NCBI GenBank assembly: GCA_028023455.1
Contig: JAQFVV010012416.1
Span: 421,001-485,000, forward strand
Direction of reading: 5' to 3'
From: Epiperipatus broadwayi
Taxonomy: Eukaryota > Onychophora > Udeonychophora > Euonychophora > Peripatidae
DNA length: 64,000 bases
The translations under genes and the position numbers were made by a program. Positions 12,331 through 23,358 of this stretch are shown here, in pieces. Under the pieces are notes generated by a model. The model was not told the origin of the DNA, did no database searches, and worked only from the letters and a program-made list of their open reading frames with translations. How positions within the stretch are numbered: the first letter of the stretch is position 1; each line of letters starts with the position of its first letter.

Positions 12331-12566
12331 CCAGATTATCATCTTTACACATATATGCAATAAGTGCTCAGATATATATGGATGTGACAAGAATCTCGGC
12401 CTCAGGGTGGCCTTCGAACATTCCATCATCAGATTTTCAATTGGATGGACAGTTGAAGAGTTGGAGTGTGAAGTGGATTGAAGTTCGTCCATTAAAGTAT
12501 GAAGATTGGCTATCTTAATATATATCTGAACATTTATTGTATATATGTGTAGAGAAGATAATTTGG

Positions 12567-12610
12567 ACCAACTGATGATTGCTGTTTTAGCATGAAATAC
12601 GTATATTAGT
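12567..12610 (+). ncRNA. Hammerhead ribozyme motif, family III (plus arm)
   Basis: Stem I ACCAA (12567-12571) against TTAGT (12606-12610) has one mismatch. The core CTGATGA is at 12572-12578, stem II is TGCT/AGCA, GAAA is at 12594-12597 and stem III is ATACGTAT. It is the inverted partner of 12286-12330. Confidence 0.6.
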
Positions 12611-12712
12611 GATTATTTATCTTTTCAACATATATGTGTTCAAGTGTATAAGTAATATAAGATAGAATGGTGAGTGGTGGGTCGTGTGAAAGTCTGTGCT
12701 CATATACCCTAT

Positions 12713-13676
12713 ATATTACATATATTGAATATAATAAGCCTGTATTTCAGTTATTCATTCAAGTAATATTAGTCCGGAATATTTAGTATAAGTGTATTAG
12801 ATATACAGACTTGTGGGTAATATTTAATTTTACTTTTAGGCACAGTTTGTCTTTACTTATTATCGTATTTTTTTTTTCATAGTCAGATAAACAATAGTTC
12901 ATATTGATTTAAATTTTTTTTTATTTTAATGCAAGTTCATAGTCATATGTCACAAATTTTTATAATAACTGGCAAGGGCACAAAATTTATTGACAATTTT
13001 TCTTAATGAGTGTGGGGGGGGGGTGACAAAGGCTAGGTTATAGCAGATAAAGATTCCACTAATAAATTAATAGTTTTCTATGAAATCTACTTTTAATTTT
13101 CCTACATATCTCACATATCTTATAAGAATACATGAGAAGGTAACTTTCTGAATATCTTGAAGGGAGGAATAAAATCTGCTAATGTACATCTGTGAGATCT
13201 GTTGAAAAATGAAATTGTTGGTAGTTTCTTACAAATGAATTTTAATGAACCTGTAGCAGTCAGGCTAATCTCAACTAGTATTTTAGCAATAAATTTAATG
13301 AAAACTTCTTGATGAATCTACATGATATATTGTAACGTTTATTTATATACGTTGCAAATATATAGGCATTTGGTAAAAGCTAAAAAAAATAACAGTGAAT
13401 TTAGATTTTTTATTTGACTATTTTTTTTTTTTGAAAAAGAAAGTAACGTACAGTGAAAGTTAAATTAGTCTTTCGTTTTTTTTTTTATGTAATTAGAAAT
13501 AAAAGTTAGAATTGGAGAGAACAAAAGATACAAATTACCAATCTAGATAAGAGAAAGTAAAAATATTTCAACTAATTAAAGATGGCAAAATTATGCTGAA
13601 AAAAATAAAGACTTTGTAACATAAATTTTATAAAGAATATATAAGATTATCAACGTATATTTTGACAAACAAAAGT
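12713..13676. other. AT-rich sequence with a G-run
   Basis: A run of ten G followed by GTGACAAAG lies near 13015. No gene or structured repeat otherwise. Confidence 0.5.
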
Positions 13677-13998
13677 TATGCGCAGACGTCTGAAAACTGG
13701 GCCTCTAGTGTAAAAGGCAGAGGTCAGTTTGAAGAAAGTCTTGTTCATTGGTTTCTCTAGTTGGTCTTGGATAACAATAATATATCCAAGATCACTCTAC
13801 GCTGAAGTAATTCGGCATGTCGGAGTGAACCGGAGCTTCTGAAGACATCGTGCCTGAAGATGTATACCAGAAAAGCTTTCGTGACCGACTAGGAGAATGG
13901 ACCACAAGATCAAATAATAACCAAAAGGCCGAGCTCATCCTACCCAAAAAACTATGCATAGTTATCTACTACTGAATTCACAAAACTTACCGGTAAGT
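13677..13998 (+). other. GC-richer island with a hammerhead-like string
   Basis: Clearly less AT-rich than its flanks. It contains CTGAAGA (13854-13860), then GAAA at 13870-13873 and AAGCTTT, which looks like a decayed hammerhead core of Penelope-tail type, but stem I and stem II are poor. It ends in the 14-bp perfect palindrome ACTTACCGGTAAGT, which is a consensus-like splice donor on both strands. No frame is convincing. Could be an old repeat or a non-coding exon. Confidence 0.3.
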
Positions 13999-14730
13999 TA
14001 TGCTTCATTATCCTGATTGTGACAAAGTTAACCATTTAAAAAAACTACTCGTAAAAATAAGCTTATAATAGGATCCCGATAGAGACTTTAATTTAATTGA
14101 TCAAGAGACTCTTATTTAACCAAGAACTTTGTAATTAATTATTCAGCAGTTATTTTTTTGTTATTAATGTTTCACGTCAGAATTAAGTGTGTTCTCTCTA
14201 ATTTATTTGATAAGTAATTTATTTCAAATATTTTTTTTAGTCTATTAGAATAAAAATATTTCTAATACCAATTTTCATTTGTGCGTTATTAATAATAGTT
14301 ATTATTTTTTATTATTAAATTTATTATTAGTTTAATAAGATTTAAAAACGTAATTTACCTTTGCCAATATGTTTGAATAAGCCCAGGAATAATAATCATA
14401 AAAAAAATAATTCCCATTACGGTATGATGCAATACTGATTAAGTTAAAAGTATTTTTCTTTTTTTTATTCGTGAGACGTTATTTGACTATTTCAGTGGAC
14501 TTTTTAGAATAAAAGGTCCTGACACCCATATTAAATAAATTAAAAGATGATTTCATCAATAGCATAATTCTCAACTATTAATAGGCTGAGTTGATCAGGA
14601 AATATAGCTATGTTTTTTAGAATAGAAATACAACTTTCTTCTTTTTGACATAGCTTGATCAACTTGCATGCAGTTTATATTAGCGTGTAGAGGCCTAGCA
14701 AAATGGAAAACGTTATAATATATATATATA
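13999..14730. other. AT-rich sequence, nothing recognised
   Basis: No recognisable feature. Confidence 0.5.
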
Positions 14731-14835
14731 TCATTAAAAACCAGTCGACACTTAGACAAACCCAATATCAATAACAATCTACAATTTCAAACTGTTGTCA
14801 TGGCAATCTCCTTTTAACAACAAGGGTGGATATAT
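14731..14835. repeat. Repeat family D copy
   Basis: Shares AAAACCAGT, ACCAATATCAATAACAA-like and CTGTTGTCATGGCAA landmarks with copies at 37.74, 40.49, 40.84 and 47.21 kb. No coding capacity and no hammerhead core. Class unknown. Confidence 0.75.
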
Positions 14836-14870
14836 AATGAAGAATAAATATTAAGTGCAATTTAAGTATT

Positions 14871-16028
14871 CACCTGGGTCTCATTTTACGCGATAGATAG
14901 GTTCCTCAGAAAACACATGCAAACGAAATCGCGCAAAATAAAAGGGGGGATATGGACTGTGATTTTTCAAAAATCACGTATGAGCAAAGCACCAACGTAA
15001 AATTACTTTAAAATTCGCGCAAAAAAAAATAAGGAAATAAAATATGACTAATAAAAATTTCAAATTTGAAAAAAATTGATACAAGACAAACTTTTTAAAC
15101 TATTTTTTAACTATAATATTTAATTTTATTCAAAACAATATGTATTTTTATGCATACATTTTTTTATACATGTTTTAATTATTATCACTATTTACCGGTA
15201 AACAGGTTCATTAGCAAACTGGTTTTTGATTCTTCACAAGAGGAAATACACCTAGCGCCAACTTCACTCTCATGTTGTGTTAATTGTTTTCTGGTGACAA
15301 TGTAATTAGTAATTAACCTTTGAGACAATGATTTTATTAATTGTTTATGAACGTGATATCCAAACGTACAACCATTTAGCTCTTGTTGGAATTTAAGAGC
15401 ACATTCATGATTAGTGTCATTTATAAGAAAATAATTTGCTAACTGATTAGAAAGTTGAAGACCTTCTCAAATCATTTTTGCAGTGAAAGGAACAGGTTCC
15501 ACTCTGTTTCATTATCTTTTTCAACATTTTCTTCTGTATCTAAACTTTTATTTTTGTCTTTAATTTTTAATTTTCAATTCTGTTTAAAAATCAAATTTCA
15601 TTTCACTGCTATTACTCACCTTTTAAAAATAAACTTGCGGACACTAAATGATTAATAATTGATTACGTTCTTTTTTAAAATGCAAAAACAGAATGTGATT
15701 TAAAATGCAAAATTAACACGCACAATGTTTGAACAAATTTACATTATAATCTTGTAAAATTTAATGTGTGTATACATAAAATGTGGAAATCATGATTTTA
15801 ATTTCATTATTGCATAAAATCTTACTATTATAAAGCACTGAAAATATTGAAATTACTAAGATGAAAGTCGAATTCCAATAATGTGCTATTACTTTCAATA
15901 TAACGTAAGTGCGCAAAATTTATTATTTAAAGTAATAGCACATTATCGGAAATCGACTTCCGGTGAAACACAAATCGTGTAACTTTAAAATCGTGTTAAA
16001 TAAGTCCATGTAAAAAGAGACCCAGGTG
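14871..16028 (-). mobile_element. Tigger/pogo-like DNA transposon remnant
   Basis: The ends CACCTGGGTCTC (14871) and GAGACCCAGGTG (16028) are inverted, and the pattern TTTTACGCGATAGATAGGTTCC just inside the left end is typical of Tigger-like terminal repeats. A TA follows the right end. About 1.16 kb lies between. On the minus strand around 15190-15540, degraded frames give ECALKFQQELNGCTF and HVHKQLIKSLSQRLI, which look like a transposase C-terminal tail, though I cannot place them with certainty. No DDE catalytic core is visible. An inner hairpin (ATAATGTGCTATTACTTT at 15878 and its complement ending at 15946) sits near the right end. Confidence 0.6.
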
Positions 16029-18020
16029 TATTTTATACTTTTGTAATAGAAAATGCAATATGGTTCTAATGGATCTAAATAATGAAGACCCTATTTTACA
16101 AAAAAAAAGATGTCTTCATAAATTTAATAGCTTAATACTTTAAATGTCAGATAGTGAGGTGTTAAAGAGGGGATCCTGGAACATTTTTAAAATAATGCTG
16201 CTGTAAGCTTTATTAAGTAATATATTCCGGATAATGGGGATTAATAAATCCAGATCCAGTGTTATTCTATCAACATTTCCACTATCATCTATCTTGAAAT
16301 AGGTGGCATATAAGTATGAACAAAAAACTTGTGCTGTTAAAACAGCAATGAGTTAACTGAAGTCATGTGACAGAGTTGTTATATTTTATGAAATATTAGA
16401 TTACCATATGTTTATCATAAATGAAAATCTGGTTTCCATGTTGAAAAATTATTTTCAATATACAAAAGTCTCCCATTGAAGAATGACCATAGTTAGACTA
16501 TTGTTCATCCACCTTTTTTGTGTATCATCTCCATACCCATATCAATGAATGGGGAAAGTTTTGTATTTATCAATATGTGTCAATTAAACTTCATGATGGC
16601 ATCAGATGGAAAAATCATTTAGCAATGGAATCTTTACAAAAACAGTTGGAAGTTTGTTCTTACTTTCCACCTACTTTATGTAAATAAATTTAGGTGAAAC
16701 TTCTATACTCTAACATCTATAAAAATTTGGTAAATTTTATTATTTAAAGACAAAAAACTTAAAATTCTTAATAAAAGAGTGAGCATGATTAGTCTTCCTT
16801 AATTGCTATTCTATTCAATAGAGAAAACAAAGAGTAATACAATTCAGATCAATACCTTATAAAATTTGCTATAAATAAATTAGAATTTATTTACTATACG
16901 TATCATCATTATCAATATTTGTTCAGCCTACAATTATTCTATACTCTTTAATTATTCACAAATTTGTTATATAATAGTATCTAATATAAAAAATGAAATG
17001 ACTTTAACTGCATGATTAAATTATTAAAAATAAATTATCATACTAATAGCTACGGCATCCACTGCATCAACATATGCTTTTTTAATTATGTACTATCCAA
17101 ATATAAATAAACAAAAGAACTAATATAGGTTAATAAGAAAACTTGTTTGGGCTCAAGGATTCTTAATTACTAGTGATTGATAGATTTTGGCAATATCAAA
17201 GATTAAAGGTTATCTCTGCTTGCATGGATATGATCTCATTTTTATTCTTTATTATAATAACAATACATAGAAATATTTAATTCAACATATACATTTTATT
17301 TATTTACATTACATAAGTTACATGGGCACCACTTGGCTTTAAGCATCAGGAAATAAACTAACACATATATTTATTACAATATTTTATTCAATATAATAAT
17401 GTAATGATTACACAGCCCCAATTGTAATGCAAGCTAATTCACAGAGAACATAGTTTCTCCTGATAAATGATGATAGACCAAGAAATCTTACATAAACAAA
17501 GTAATAAATCATGCAATAATTTATTTAGAAGTGTACTTATTAATTGATATATAAATTAGTTTCTTTAATAAAATTAACAAATCATATAAGAATTTGTTTA
17601 CAAAGTGTAATCATTAATTAATATGCAATTCATTTCTTTAACAAAATCCTCTTTTATACATCATAGTATAAATATATATTCATAGGTAATGTCACATTAG
17701 CCATACCTTTAACACTGTCTTCAATAAACTTAAATATAATTCTACATATGTATGAATTTATAAATATAACATTTCTTTGACTCACATGTCTCCTAGTACT
17801 TACACATACATATATTCTATATGAGATAGATATCAATGCTATCTGTATTGTATTACAATAATCATAAGGAATCCATTTTTTTAGATCCTATTCCTACACA
17901 TACCTGTATATAATAGTAAGTATAAAGGGATAGCAAACCCTAACTTAGTAAATCTTCTATACAATAATTATAAGGGATGCCCTTTTTTGGTCCTAAATCT
18001 AATTTAATACAACTACAATT
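16029..18020. other. AT-rich sequence, nothing recognised
   Basis: About 2 kb without recognisable protein remnants, RNA genes or structured repeats. Confidence 0.5.
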
Positions 18021-18262
18021 TATAACATAATATACCAAATATACCTTAATTTACACTACAATGCAGTTTTAACATGATTTATTTCCTCTTGCCTACAGTT
18101 TCAACTGTCCAGCAGTCATCATTAGAGAGGTGAGGATTATAAAAGCTCTGATGATGGATGCTAGACAGTTGAAACTGTAGGCAAGAGAAGAAAAATAGAT
18201 TACATATTAAAACTGTGTTGTAGAGTATAAATTAAGGTGTATTTGGTATATTATATTATATA
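18021..18262. repeat. Foldback related to Penelope-type tails
   Basis: Two inverted arms of about 100 bp (18021-18125 and 18148-18262) share ATAATATACCAAAT, TGCAGTTTTAA-like and CTCTTGCCTACAGTTTCAAC. Read outward, each arm carries a TGATGA...ACAGTTGAAAC string, the same string as in the PLE tail at 22338-22367. No reading frame. It is probably a head-to-head pair of PLE-derived terminal pieces. Confidence 0.8.
18148..18178 (+). ncRNA. Hammerhead-like motif in foldback arm
   Basis: CTGATGA (18148-18154) is followed by GAAAC (18171-18175) and then TGTA, which would give an AC/GT stem III and a GTA triplet. Stem II is poor in this arm but better in the opposite arm (GACTG/CAGTT). Stem I is only about three pairs. 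Confidence 0.35.
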
Positions 18263-19130
18263 TAATTCGATAATGCAAATAAGAAGTGGAAGGAAATTTT
18301 AACTACAATTTATACAGCGATAATTTTTTCTGAGATTGATTCCTAACTCATTAAGCTGATAGGAATGTATTCTCCCATATGGATGTAAACTATTAAACAT
18401 TAAAGAAACAACTGCATATAAATCCATCTACATAAAATTTCAATTTTCAGTAATCAAATATATGTTTAACTATGAATGAATGAGACTAATGGAAATAAGC
18501 CATTAATTACAGTTATTTGTGATTTAGGCATTTATGTGTGTATGTTGCATTTACATTATTATCATTATTTCTTTACCTTTCCTCTTATTAATAACTTATA
18601 AAAATTTATAATCTTAATATGTATATGTGATATAGAATAATTAATTTTTTCTTTAAAAAATGATTTTAACAAATAAAGTGAAGTTATTACAAATTAATTT
18701 CTTTTTTCTAATTGATAGTTTCTTTTAAAATAATATCCAGATAAAAAGCCTTTTTTATAAATCCAAATTATTTAAAATAAAATACAAATCACTCTTTAAA
18801 GAAGACTTGTCAAAAATGTCCATTTAGGATGATAATAATCTTGTAACTTTAGCCATCATTTAAATATGCTAATTCTTCAGTTTAGCTGGATTTATTCAAA
18901 ATATGATTCAAAAGTGTTCCAGATTAGATCTAGCTAATTCTTCCTTTTTATTCACAAGGTATAAACAATCTTGGGATTTGAATGAAATAATATTCCCTTC
19001 TGATAAAAAGAAAAGAATACTGATTTTATATCCAAAACTATTTTTTTAAAATCTCATTTTAGTTCCTTTTTTTTTATAAAAAAAATTGCATAGACTTAGC
19101 GTAATTTATTTTACTTAGAAGAAAAATAAA
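18263..19130. other. AT-rich sequence, nothing recognised
   Basis: No recognisable feature. Confidence 0.5.
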
Positions 19131-19132
<2 letters not shown>

Positions 19133-19165
<33 letters not shown>

Positions 19166-19207
19166 CTTCTTCTTCTTCTTCTTCTTCTTCTTCTTCTTCT
19201 TCTTCTT

Positions 19208-19270
<63 letters not shown>

Positions 19271-19273
19271 TAT
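19133..19273. repeat. (TTC)n microsatellite running into (TTA)n
   Basis: About 100 bp of uninterrupted TTC units followed by about 37 bp of TTA units. A GAA/TTC tract this long can form triplex DNA and is expected to be length-variable. Confidence 0.98.
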
Positions 19274-19310
19274 TGAAATGAATAATAGATTGTTCATTTC
19301 AATATATATA

Positions 19311-19495
19311 TAATATTGTGTGGAAGAAAACTACTTTTCACACATGCTCTATACAAATGGGTGCATACTTTCCCATCAGTAAATGTTTTAAAAGTGTACA
19401 TGGACTACTTATGCTTTTAAAATATTTATTGATGGGAGTGTGTGTACCAATTCTATAGCACTTGTGTGAAGAATAGTTTTTCCTCCCACAATATT
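19311..19495. repeat. Foldback element, arms about 85 bp
   Basis: 19311-19396 and 19410-19495 are inverted copies with about 80 percent match. They share AATATTGTG, TTCACACA, CCCATCA and TTTTAAAAG. No coding content. Confidence 0.8.
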
Positions 19496-19562
19496 ACATG
19501 TGCATAAATTACTACATTATTTATTACTACATATACATATATAATATTCATTTACACTTCAT

Positions 19563-19663
19563 TATATATGTAATACTTTTGCATATGTATGTGTGTATTT
19601 TCGGCAAATGTGCTCGACTTTGCCAAGCATACACATATACATACACAGAAGTATTACATATAT
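19563..19663. repeat. Second foldback, arms about 45 bp
   Basis: TATATATGTAATACTT and a matching inverted segment flank GGCAAATGTGCTCGACTTTGCC, itself a hairpin. Lies 67 bp from the previous foldback. Confidence 0.75.
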
Positions 19664-20283
19664 ATTTAAATAGAAAACAAAAAGCAAAAAAAAAAATGTA
19701 AATTTAGTAAATTTTATATTATTTACAGTATCCCAGTAGCTATGTTTTATCTTGCAACATTTTCAGTCAATCCAACATTCTCAAATGATGCAATCTTAAT
19801 GCCTTACATGAGCTCATTTATTAACATTTTCTTTGTGACCTGATTAAACTGAAAACAGATACACTTCTTTCTTTGCTTTTTATTTAGTAGTTTGACATAG
19901 TAGAGTATTTTATTTAATAAAATATTTTCTAAGCATAAAGCTAGCAATTCTAAAACAAATGTAAAAGAAATTGTAAGCTTTCTTTGAGCAATAAAATGAA
20001 GCTGTCAATTAAGTAGCAACAGAAAAAAAAACAAAGTTCCAAAGTGTACCCTATGTTTAAAAAAAACGAATCATTTATTACAAAATTAATAGAAAAAGAT
20101 AAGAAAATTCATATCACTGTTGATTGAATTGCTAATGGTTGAATTTGAACCATATTAAAAGATAATTTTGCTAAAAACTAAAAATTAAATTCATGGATAG
20201 ATGCAATGAAGTGGAAAACATTTCTATAGATAACCTTGCATTGCATTAGAAAATTAAAGAAATATGTGGATAGTAATAGTAAA
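19664..20283. other. AT-rich sequence upstream of the PLE
   Basis: May include decayed N-terminal PLE sequence, but I cannot read any conserved block here. Confidence 0.4.
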
Positions 20284-20931
20284 ACTTATATAAAGAATAA
20301 TAGAGAATTGGTTAGTTAAATTAGGCAAAAAGTAAAAGAATATAATAAATATAGGTTGACGATGATCAAGGTGGATGCAGTCTCTCTGTATACGAATATA
20401 GATGTTGATAAAGCAATTTATTTGGCAATTAATAAATATAAAGAGGATAGGAAAAAAGAAATAGGTATACCTATAGAGATAGTAAAAGATTTAATGACAT
20501 TATGCTGTAAAAATATAACATTTGCATTTAGTGGGAATTTTTATAAGCAGAAGGAACAATTGTTGATACGAGGTGCATTGAATGGGGTACTGAGTGAAGT
20601 CTATATGCAGGATATGGAAGAAGGAATGATAAAGGATGAGAATGCACCAATAATAATGAAAAGGTATGTAGATGATTTTCTGTTGATATTTAATAGAAGT
20701 GAAAGGCAAATTAAAAAGTTTATAGATAATATAAATAAATTAGATAAGAACATAAAATTTGTAACAGAATGGGAAAAAGATAATAGATTGACATATTTAG
20801 ATATAGAGATAAAGAAATATTATAAGGGAAATATCTGTGAGATAAAAACTGGAGTGTATAGAAAAATGGGAGGTAAAATTGGAGTGGGATGGGGTTCAAA
20901 TATGGATGAAGGCATAAGGTTAGTGCTATAA
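20284..20931 (+). pseudogene. Penelope-like element, reverse transcriptase part
   Basis: Conserved PLE reverse transcriptase blocks appear in order. TYIKNNRELV is followed by an in-frame stop at 20317. VDAVSLYTNI (first catalytic aspartate block) is at about 20368-20397. GVLSEVYMQ lies near 20585, where families usually have a GxPLSxxLAE form, so the preceding LLIRGAL is altered. The catalytic RYVDDFLLIF lies at about 20662-20691, with both aspartates intact. TYLDIEI is near 20791. The frame ends early at 20931 by a frameshift; the expected connector continues one frame over (KYYCDEGDEYDRKIDRIKKD) from 20931 to about 21127. The N-terminal third is missing or unreadable. PLEs are retroelements whose enzyme combines this telomerase-like reverse transcriptase with a GIY-YIG nuclease. 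This copy is disabled but catalytic motifs remain readable. Confidence 0.92.
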
Positions 20932-21129
20932 GTTCTAAAGTATACAGGTCAAAGTATTATTGTGATGAAGGAGATGAGTATGATAGAAAAATTGATAGGA
21001 TAAAGAAGGATTTTAAGGAAAGTGGGTATCCAGAAAAGGTAGTAAAAAAGAATATAAAAAAGTGGAAGAGAGGTATAAAAAAGAGTGAGCAGGAAAGGAG
21101 AAATCAAAGGATAGGGAGAGGAAGGATTA

Positions 21130-21595
21130 TATAGGGATACAGGTTAATGATGGTAGTATAGTGAAGGGAATTAATAATATTATTAGAAAAATTAGTAAAG
21201 TTTTTAAGAAGAATATTAATTATAAAGTGGTAAATAAAAGAAAGAAAAATGTAATGGATATATTGGATGGTAGATATATAGGTGGGGAAAAGAAATATAT
21301 TAATGGAGTTTATGAAATAAATTGTAGGAAATGTAAGGATAAAGGAATTGTAAATAAGTATGTAGGTGAGATGAAGAATTCAATATATACAAGGTTAAAG
21401 CAACATAGATATGATAGAGGATCATCAATATATTTGCATTATTTGGAGACAGGTCATGAGTTGGAGAGAGAGGATGTTAGAATAATAAGTTTTGCAAATA
21501 GTAGAAGAGATAGAAAGATAAGGGAGGCAATTTTAATAAAAGTGATAAAGCCAAATATTAATAAAGAAAATGATTTAAGGATAATTTTAGTATAA
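21130..21595 (+). pseudogene. Penelope-like element, GIY-YIG endonuclease part
   Basis: The frame (third of the element) encodes a short linker, then the PLE-type nuclease: INCRKCKD (CxxC typical of these nucleases), KYVGEMKNSIYTRLKQH (the YIG-type block with the catalytic arginine in TRLKQH), HYLETGHELEREDVRII (conserved TGH and D), and REAILIKVIKPNIN with the conserved glutamate. It ends at a stop at 21593-21595, the natural C-terminus. It is separated from the reverse transcriptase by two frameshifts, near 20925 and 21128. The domain itself is open over about 145 codons. It would nick the target during insertion in an intact element. Confidence 0.92.
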
Positions 21596-22420
21596 AGATG
21601 AAGAGAAATAGTAAAGTATAAAGTTATGGATAGTTAGTGTGTTTGATGTACAATAGAGGGAGCTATATTATTATAAAAAATAAAATAAGAAAGTAGAAAG
21701 GATTATAGGATAGAAAAATGGAGGAAGTAGAGAAGTGAGAGATAAGGTAAGAATCAAAATTAAAATTATAAATAGGTAGGGTTAGATAAAAAATAAGATA
21801 AAAGTAGAATTAAAAGTTATATAAATAAGGAGTGAAGGAGAAGGTAGAGATAAAAATTAGATAAAAAATAAGATATTATAATTGGGTAAAAGTTAATGAA
21901 GGTTGGAGATATTTATAGTAATATAAAAATTTTAAAGTAAAATAAATGGAAGAATATAGTACTTTGAAAGTAATTATATATTTAATTATGTTTGAGTTAT
22001 AAAAGTTAAAAAAATGTTACAGTAAGATTATGTAGAAAAGAAAAATTTAATGGATTGGATAAGGTAAAATAATTAGTGGATTAAATTGTAAGATTATAAA
22101 ATAAAAGTGATTTATTAATATAATAAAATATAATAGAAAGGGTATAAAAATAAATATACTAGTAATAATAATATATAATAATAAGTAAAAATAATGGTAA
22201 AATAAAATAAAATAATATTAAGGTTAAAAGGATTAAATTATTGAATATAATATAATGTAAAAATAATTAAATTGTAAAATTATATGTATAAATTTATAAA
22301 ATATGATTGTATTTCTGTAATATTCAAATTTGTAGATCTGATGAAGACTGCTGGTAACAGTTGAAACTTATCAAATTAATAAATATATTTTGCTAAAAGT
22401 GTAAAAGAGTGGAGGTTTGA
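21596..22420 (+). mobile_element. PLE 3' region with terminal hammerhead-like hairpin
   Basis: Purine-rich, very AT-rich sequence of the same compositional style as the PLE coding part (many GTA, AAAG and AATTAA strings) runs from the endonuclease stop to the hairpin at 22327-22377. I take it as the element's 3' region; its exact end and target duplication are not resolved. Confidence 0.55.
22327..22377 (+). ncRNA. Hammerhead-like hairpin at PLE end
   Basis: CTGATGA (22338-22344), stem II GACTG/CAGTT with loop CTGGTAA, GAAAC (22363-22367) and an outer stem AATTTG/CAAATT. PLEs are known to carry hammerhead motifs in their terminal repeats. Here stem III is not clearly formed and the triplet would be ATC, so the motif is recognisable but perhaps not active. 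Confidence 0.5.
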
Positions 22421-22831
22421 TGTTATATAAAATTTAATGTTTATATGAAGAGTTTAGCCAGGAATTTTAAAGGCTTATGATTCACTGCCAGGAGGAGATA
22501 GTTATATAAATCTGAAGCCAATATAAAATGAAAAGAAAAAAAAGCCAAATATATTGCTATATTTCCAATTAAAGTAAAAAAAAAAACTGAAAAAACAACA
22601 ACAACAATATCATCTGGAACAAGTATTTGTTATAAAGTTGGGTTATAATTCAGAACCTCAGTAGTTTGACACCATTGTAGTTTTTAGTAAATAAAAAGTA
22701 AAGAAATAATACAATATTTTTTGAGTGTGAGTGAATTGGTAAACACACACAATAAAGATGTACATAAAGGTGTTCCCTCAATTTATGATATAACTGCTTT
22801 AGTATTGTTTTAAAATTTTGTTTATGTTATC
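22421..22831. other. AT-rich sequence between the PLE and the retrozyme dimer
   Basis: Nothing specific recognised. Confidence 0.5.
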
Positions 22832-22923
22832 TTCGTGTCTGAAAAATTCATGCTTGCAAACTGATAGGAACTTGTTGCATAAACGCTTGGAGTTAGTGTT
22901 TAGATCTAGTTTCTGGCCCCTAT

Positions 22924-22970
22924 TCTTCACTGATGATAGCAAATTAGCTTGAAATCAGCTGATCTGAAGG
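22924..22970 (+). ncRNA. Hammerhead ribozyme, family II copy 1
   Basis: Stem I: TCTTCA (22924-22929) pairs with TGAAGG (22965-22970). Core CTGATGA at 22930-22936. Stem II TAGC/GCTT closes three pairs around AAATTA. GAAA at 22951-22954. Stem III: ATCA/TGAT with a GC loop, four pairs. Cleavage triplet ATC, cut expected after C22964. All invariant positions are present. Confidence 0.85.
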
Positions 22971-23311
22971 TGGAGCTAATGAAAGAGATAGTGAATTCTG
23001 ACTCTTTTGACATTTATATAAACAAAATATGCTTGTATGGAGGTTTTGATAAAGCTCCATCTATTGATCATAAATGCAAGCGATAGCAAGTTACGTGATT
23101 TATAACTTGTTTTTGTTTTTCATAAATGTATCTTTGAAGATTTTTGCAATGATATATATTGCAGAGACTTTGATTATGTGGTGAAACTGAACTGATATCA
23201 GACCCATGTAGCTATCTGCCTTGTTAGGCTGGGTTTGAAGACATTACGTGTCTGAAAAATTCATGCTTGCAAACTTGGAGTTAGTGTTTAGATCTAGTTT
23301 CTGGACCCTAC

Positions 23312-23358
23312 CCTTCACTGATGATAGCAAATTAGCTTGAAATCAGATGATCTGAAGG
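23312..23358 (+). ncRNA. Hammerhead ribozyme, family II copy 2
   Basis: Stem I CCTTCA/TGAAGG (23312-23317, 23353-23358) is perfect. Core CTGATGA at 23318-23324, stem II as in copy 1, GAAA at 23339-23342. Stem III is ATCA/TGAT with a GA loop, and the cut is expected after C23352. Between the two copies, the stem I change T to C turns a G-U pair into G-C and so keeps pairing. Confidence 0.87.

Larger units (their letters stand above)
12190..12712. mobile_element. Foldback pair of hammerhead repeat family III
   Basis: Two arms of nearly 200 bp are inverted copies: 12190-12385 (minus orientation) and 12515-12712 (plus orientation). Each holds GACTTTCACACGAC or its complement, the GATAAATAATCACCAATATA landmark and a hammerhead motif. 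The loop (12386-12514) contains a minus-strand CTGATGATGGAATGTTCGAA followed by a GGCC/GGCC hairpin. The same family forms the trimer at 41.4-42.8 kb. Confidence 0.85.
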
